A DNA stretch of 64,000 nucleotides from Flavobacterium sp. KACC 22763 (GTDB lineage Bacteria > Bacteroidota > Bacteroidia > Flavobacteriales > Flavobacteriaceae), in NCBI RefSeq assembly GCF_028736155.1, contig NZ_CP117879.1:3100001-3164000 (forward strand), read 5' to 3'. Positions within the stretch are counted from its first letter, which is position 1. Each line of letters begins with the position of its first letter. Below are positions 61,244 to 64,000 of the stretch, piece after piece. Below the pieces are notes generated by a model that saw only the letters and a program-made list of their open reading frames with translations, ran no database searches and was not told the DNA's origin. The translations under genes were made by a program, and so were the position numbers.

Positions 61244-62434
61244 CTAAAGATGCAGCTGAATTTTATATCTATTCAAAATCTTCATTACAAAAAGCATAAT
61301 TATTGAAAACACCAGAGACCATAAAATTCCAGGAACTCCTACTCTGAAATATCCTGGTATTATATGAAAGTTAAAAGCTTTACAGAAATAATAAATAACG
61401 CCCGGTAAGATATAAATCAATAATGGGTTTGCAGCTGCAGGCATGAAGAACTCGCTCCATTTGGTCTGCTTTTTAACTTCCATAAGCCAATACAGAAAAT
61501 AGAAAAGAGCGGCGCAAATTGCTGCCGAGAACATTGTCCAAGATGGTGTTCCTTTTATTTTTGATATTCCGAAATACGGACGAAGCAAAATTGCTGTTAA
61601 CGTAAACAAGCCAATAAAACCAATTACTGGCCAATTGATTTTAGAACTAATTTTTCGGTCAAAAAATAATAATGAAATTATAATTCCAGCCGAAGTCAGA
61701 GAAACATGTGTAAGATGTCCTGCTATAAAACTCAACCAAGAAGTACTTTGAACAAAAGAGTTTTCGATTAAATTAAGAGAATTCATGGCAACAGCAAAAA
61801 CTAGAAAAGCAATCATTGCCCACAGATTTCCTGAAACTAGCCAATAATAAATTACTGTAAAAAGATACGCCCAACCTATCAACCCAAGAATTCCCCACCA
61901 TTTTGGTGTCATTCCGCGATCTCCAGTATCTTGCACATAAATGAAATAAAGTGTTACAAGTACTAAAATCCCTCCATATTGAAGCACATTTTTTAACCAA
62001 ACAGGAAAATCTTTTGGATATTTATTCCAAATTGGAATTGGCATGCTATAAGCCAAAAGTCCCCAAAATGCTGGCGCGATAATCATTTTTGTCGCATCAA
62101 ATCCATACTCAGCATTGACCATAAAAACACCTATTACAATAAGGGCAATGGCTCGCTTAAGAGTATGTGTCCAAATTGTTTTTGGACTGTCTTTTTTTAT
62201 GAGTCTGGCATTAAAAGCAAACGGAATAGACATTCCGACAATAAATAAAAAAGCAGGAAAAACTAAATCAACAAAAGTCATTGCATCTGCATCTGCGGGC
62301 ATGTGTTTCATCCATTGCGGTACGTTTTGAATACTTGCAAGTTCGTTTACAAAAATCATTACAAAAATGGTAATTCCACGCAAAGCATCGATAGAAATAA
62401 TACGCTGATTAAACAGATTCTCTTTTATTTTCAT
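61244..62434 (-). CDS. HGSNAT/NagX-like transmembrane acyltransferase (second copy)
   Basis: A polytopic protein of 396 residues with about 10 membrane helices. Start motif RIISIDALRGITIFVMIFVN; the family block DLVFPAFLFIVGMSIPFAF is present, but the His of the active-site region stands in QWMKHMPADADAMTFVDLVF, an arrangement different from the HAQWNG of the other copy. It could be an acyltransferase for a different sugar. It is convergent with nothing; it is divergent from the CpsB-like gene, 110 bases apart. Confidence 0.83.
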   Translation of the reverse strand: MKIKENLFNQRIISIDALRGITIFVMIFVNELASIQNVPQWMKHMPADADAMTFVDLVFPAFLFIVGMSIPFAFNARLIKKDSPKTIWTHTLKRAIALIVIGVFMVNAEYGFDATKMIIAPAFWGLLAYSMPIPIWNKYPKDFPVWLKNVLQYGGILVLVTLYFIYVQDTGDRGMTPKWWGILGLIGWAYLFTVIYYWLVSGNLWAMIAFLVFAVAMNSLNLIENSFVQSTSWLSFIAGHLTHVSLTSAGIIISLLFFDRKISSKINWPVIGFIGLFTLTAILLRPYFGISKIKGTPSWTMFSAAICAALFYFLYWLMEVKKQTKWSEFFMPAAANPLLIYILPGVIYYFCKAFNFHIIPGYFRVGVPGILWSLVFSIIMLFVMKILNRYKIQLHL

Positions 62435-62545
62435 AATTTTTTACTTTTTTACTAAAAATCAAATATAGCATAATTCTAAAACGTCTTGTTACAAATTCTC
62501 GACTAATTTTGTACATTAATATTTGATCTCTACAGTTTTATTTTT

Positions 62546-63295
62546 ATGCTATCATTCCTCAAATCAAAACCTATTTTAAAAGACCTGCTTGATGGCAGTT
62601 TTGTAGATATTCATTCTCATATTCTGCCAGGAATTGATGATGGTGCAAAAACCATTCAACACACAAAAAATCTAATTAAATCTCTTGAAGAAATTGGCGT
62701 TTCACAATTTGTAACTACACCACACATAAGTCATTATATTTGGGATAACACCCCTCAAACCATTACAAATACCTACAGAGAAACTAAACATATTTTAGAA
62801 AAAGAAAATATAAATATTTCCTTTAAAGCTGCCGCAGAGTATTTTATGGATGATTGGTTTGAAAAACATTTTAAAGATGAAGAGCTTTTAACATTAAAAG
62901 ATAATTATGTCCTAGTTGAAATGTCATACATGAATGCTCCATTAGAACTTTATAAAATACTTTTCGACTTACAGGTAGCCGGATATATTCCGGTTTTAGC
63001 GCACCCTGAAAGATATATTTTTTATCACAAAAGTTTTAATGAATATGAGAAATTAAAAAGAGCTGGCTGCAGATTTCAGTTAAATTTGCTTTCTATAGTT
63101 GGTTATTATGGTGGAGAAATCACTAAAATTGCTGAAGAGCTGCTAAAAAAAGGCATGTATGATTTTGCAGGAACTGATGTACATCATGCCAAACACATTA
63201 AAGCCTTTGATGAAAAAGTAAATATTAAAAGCGTTTCAAATCTAAAAGAAGTTATTGCTAACAATGCTTTTTTTAAATTTCAAGAGGGTAACTAA
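62546..63295 (+). CDS. PHP-type tyrosine-protein phosphatase (CpsB/YwqE-like)
   Basis: A metal-dependent phosphatase of 249 residues that dephosphorylates the tyrosine kinase controlling exopolysaccharide chain length. The PHP motifs are FVDIHSHILPGIDDGAKTIQ, QFVTTPHISHYIW, ILAHPERY in a form VLAHPERYIF and AGTDVHHAKH, which bind a three-metal site. The length matches CpsB. The matching BY-kinase (Wzc-like) and the export genes are not in the window but would be expected past the right edge. Its stop overlaps the stop of the convergent transferase gene by four bases. Confidence 0.93.
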   Translation: MLSFLKSKPILKDLLDGSFVDIHSHILPGIDDGAKTIQHTKNLIKSLEEIGVSQFVTTPHISHYIWDNTPQTITNTYRETKHILEKENINISFKAAAEYFMDDWFEKHFKDEELLTLKDNYVLVEMSYMNAPLELYKILFDLQVAGYIPVLAHPERYIFYHKSFNEYEKLKRAGCRFQLNLLSIVGYYGGEITKIAEELLKKGMYDFAGTDVHHAKHIKAFDEKVNIKSVSNLKEVIANNAFFKFQEGN

Positions 63296-64000
63296 TATGC
63301 ATTTTCTTCCCCTTGAACAATATTCATGATTGTTCGAATTATAATTTTAACATCCAACAACAAATTCCAATTTTCTATATACCAAATATCACATTCAACT
63401 CTGTTTTCCATGTCAGAAAGCTTTTTTGTTTCTCCGCGATAGCCATTTACTTGCGCCCATCCAGTAATTCCTGGTTTTGCATAATGTCGAACCGAATAGT
63501 TATCTATTAGCTCTCCATATTCTTTAGCAAGATTTATCATATGAGGTCTTGGTCCGACAACAGACATATTTCCAAATAGAACATTAAAAAATTGAGGTAG
63601 TTCATCAATACTTGTTTTTCGCATAAAAGCTCCAAACTTTGTAATACGCGAATCCCCTTTTCTAGCCTGCTTATCATGTGCAAAATCATTAATATACATG
63701 CTTCTAAATTTATAGCATGAAAATGTTTTATTGTCACGACCAGAGCGCTCTTGTTTAAAAAATACTGGTCCAGGCGATTCTAACTTAATAAGCAACATCA
63801 CTATAGGAAATAACCACGGAAAGATTAAAATTATAACCAATATTGAAAAACAAAGATCAAATATTTTTTTTATAAGTCTATTAACTGCAAGTTCTAATGG
63901 CTCGCGTCGCAACATCAAAACAGGTGTGTTTTCGTAAAAAGCAACCTCAACTTTACTAGATTTTGTGTACAATTGAAAATCTGGTATAAATTTGATTCTC
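63292..64000 (-). CDS. Polyprenyl glycosylphosphotransferase (WcaJ/WbaP-like), 5' end cut by the window
   Basis: The frame is open to the window edge, so the gene starts beyond base 64000; the ORF that begins at TTG 63972 is only its C-terminal 226 residues. The last part of a membrane-linked region (LIKKIFDLCFSILVIILIFP) is followed by the catalytic Bac_transf domain: ESPGPVFFKQERSGRDNKTF, CYKFRSM, KTSIDELPQFFNVLFGNMSV, VGPRPHM and PGITGWAQVNGYRGET. Such enzymes put the first sugar-1-phosphate on undecaprenyl phosphate in exopolysaccharide synthesis. It is convergent with the CpsB-like gene and marks the border of an exopolysaccharide locus. Confidence 0.93.
   Translation of the reverse strand, partial: RIKFIPDFQLYTKSSKVEVAFYENTPVLMLRREPLELAVNRLIKKIFDLCFSILVIILIFPWLFPIVMLLIKLESPGPVFFKQERSGRDNKTFSCYKFRSMYINDFAHDKQARKGDSRITKFGAFMRKTSIDELPQFFNVLFGNMSVVGPRPHMINLAKEYGELIDNYSVRHYAKPGITGWAQVNGYRGETKKLSDMENRVECDIWYIENWNLLLDVKIIIRTIMNIVQGEENAY

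Noticed and set aside
63972..63972. TTG start of the 226-residue transferase frame
   Set aside because: The frame is open to the window edge, with family-like residues (IKFIPDFQLYTKSSKVEV) upstream, so the TTG is internal.
1..64000. tRNA or rRNA genes, riboswitches, complete insertion sequences, prophage genes
   Set aside because: None could be recognised on either strand by reading; the small repeats lack any transposase gene in the window.

Overview
The window looks like chromosomal DNA from a Flavobacterium-type member of the Bacteroidota. The evidence is low GC, TANNTTTG-type promoter boxes with almost no Shine-Dalgarno sequences, a SusC/SusD pair, a type IX secretion (type B, gliding-associated) C-terminal domain, a bacillithiol enzyme (BshC), the block ftsY / DUF4295 / rpmG / rpmB / cinA, and many short dispersed palindromic repeats typical of that genus. 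No rRNA, tRNA, CRISPR array, complete insertion sequence, prophage or replication origin was seen.

Layout. 1-5.3 kb: end of a FadL-like outer membrane protein, rimO, a Gly-rich secreted protein, an N-acetylmuramoyl-L-alanine amidase lipoprotein and a porin. 5.9-24.1 kb: a polysaccharide utilisation locus (PUL) that fits galactomannan or galactoglucomannan, in two divergent arms around an AraC regulator. The minus arm is SusC, SusD, surface glycan-binding lipoprotein, GH27 alpha-galactosidase, GH5 endoglucanase-like. The plus arm is GH26 mannanase, GPH symporter, GH130 mannosylglucose phosphorylase, AGE-type mannobiose 2-epimerase, GH5_7-like mannanase, GH97. 24.2-31.9 kb: aldo-keto reductase, HdeD-like membrane protein, GH3 beta-glucosidase, and two SGNH esterases (sialate O-acetylesterase-like, CE2-like), which may extend the hemicellulose programme. 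Between HdeD and GH3 lies a 227-bp tandem array carrying two copies of a DUF433 antitoxin tail.

32-38.6 kb: cell-wall enzymes (NlpC/P60, L,D-transpeptidase), DUF1573, a two-component system, an MBL-fold hydrolase and a small membrane protein. 38.6-45.9 kb: a B12-binding radical SAM protein, a large T9SS type B adhesin-like protein, an SdpI/SdpR pair and an MHS-type MFS transporter. 46.2-57 kb: bshC, an HGSNAT/NagX-like acyltransferase, ndk, secreted proteins, DUF721, a previously uncounted 55-residue membrane protein, ftsY, DUF4295, L33, L28, cinA, an Hpt protein, an FAH-family enzyme and an exonuclease. 57-64 kb: E2 of a 2-oxoacid dehydrogenase, a GT2 glycosyltransferase, a BamA-like barrel, a second HGSNAT-like acyltransferase, then the edge of an exopolysaccharide locus (CpsB/YwqE-type phosphatase and a polyprenyl glycosylphosphotransferase cut by the window end).

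How the PUL should work (inference from families): surface mannanases cut the chain; SusCD and the glycan-binding protein import oligosaccharides; periplasmic GH27 and GH97 strip galactose; mannobiose crosses the inner membrane through the GPH symporter; the epimerase converts it to mannosyl-glucose; GH130 phosphorolyses that to mannose-1-phosphate and glucose.
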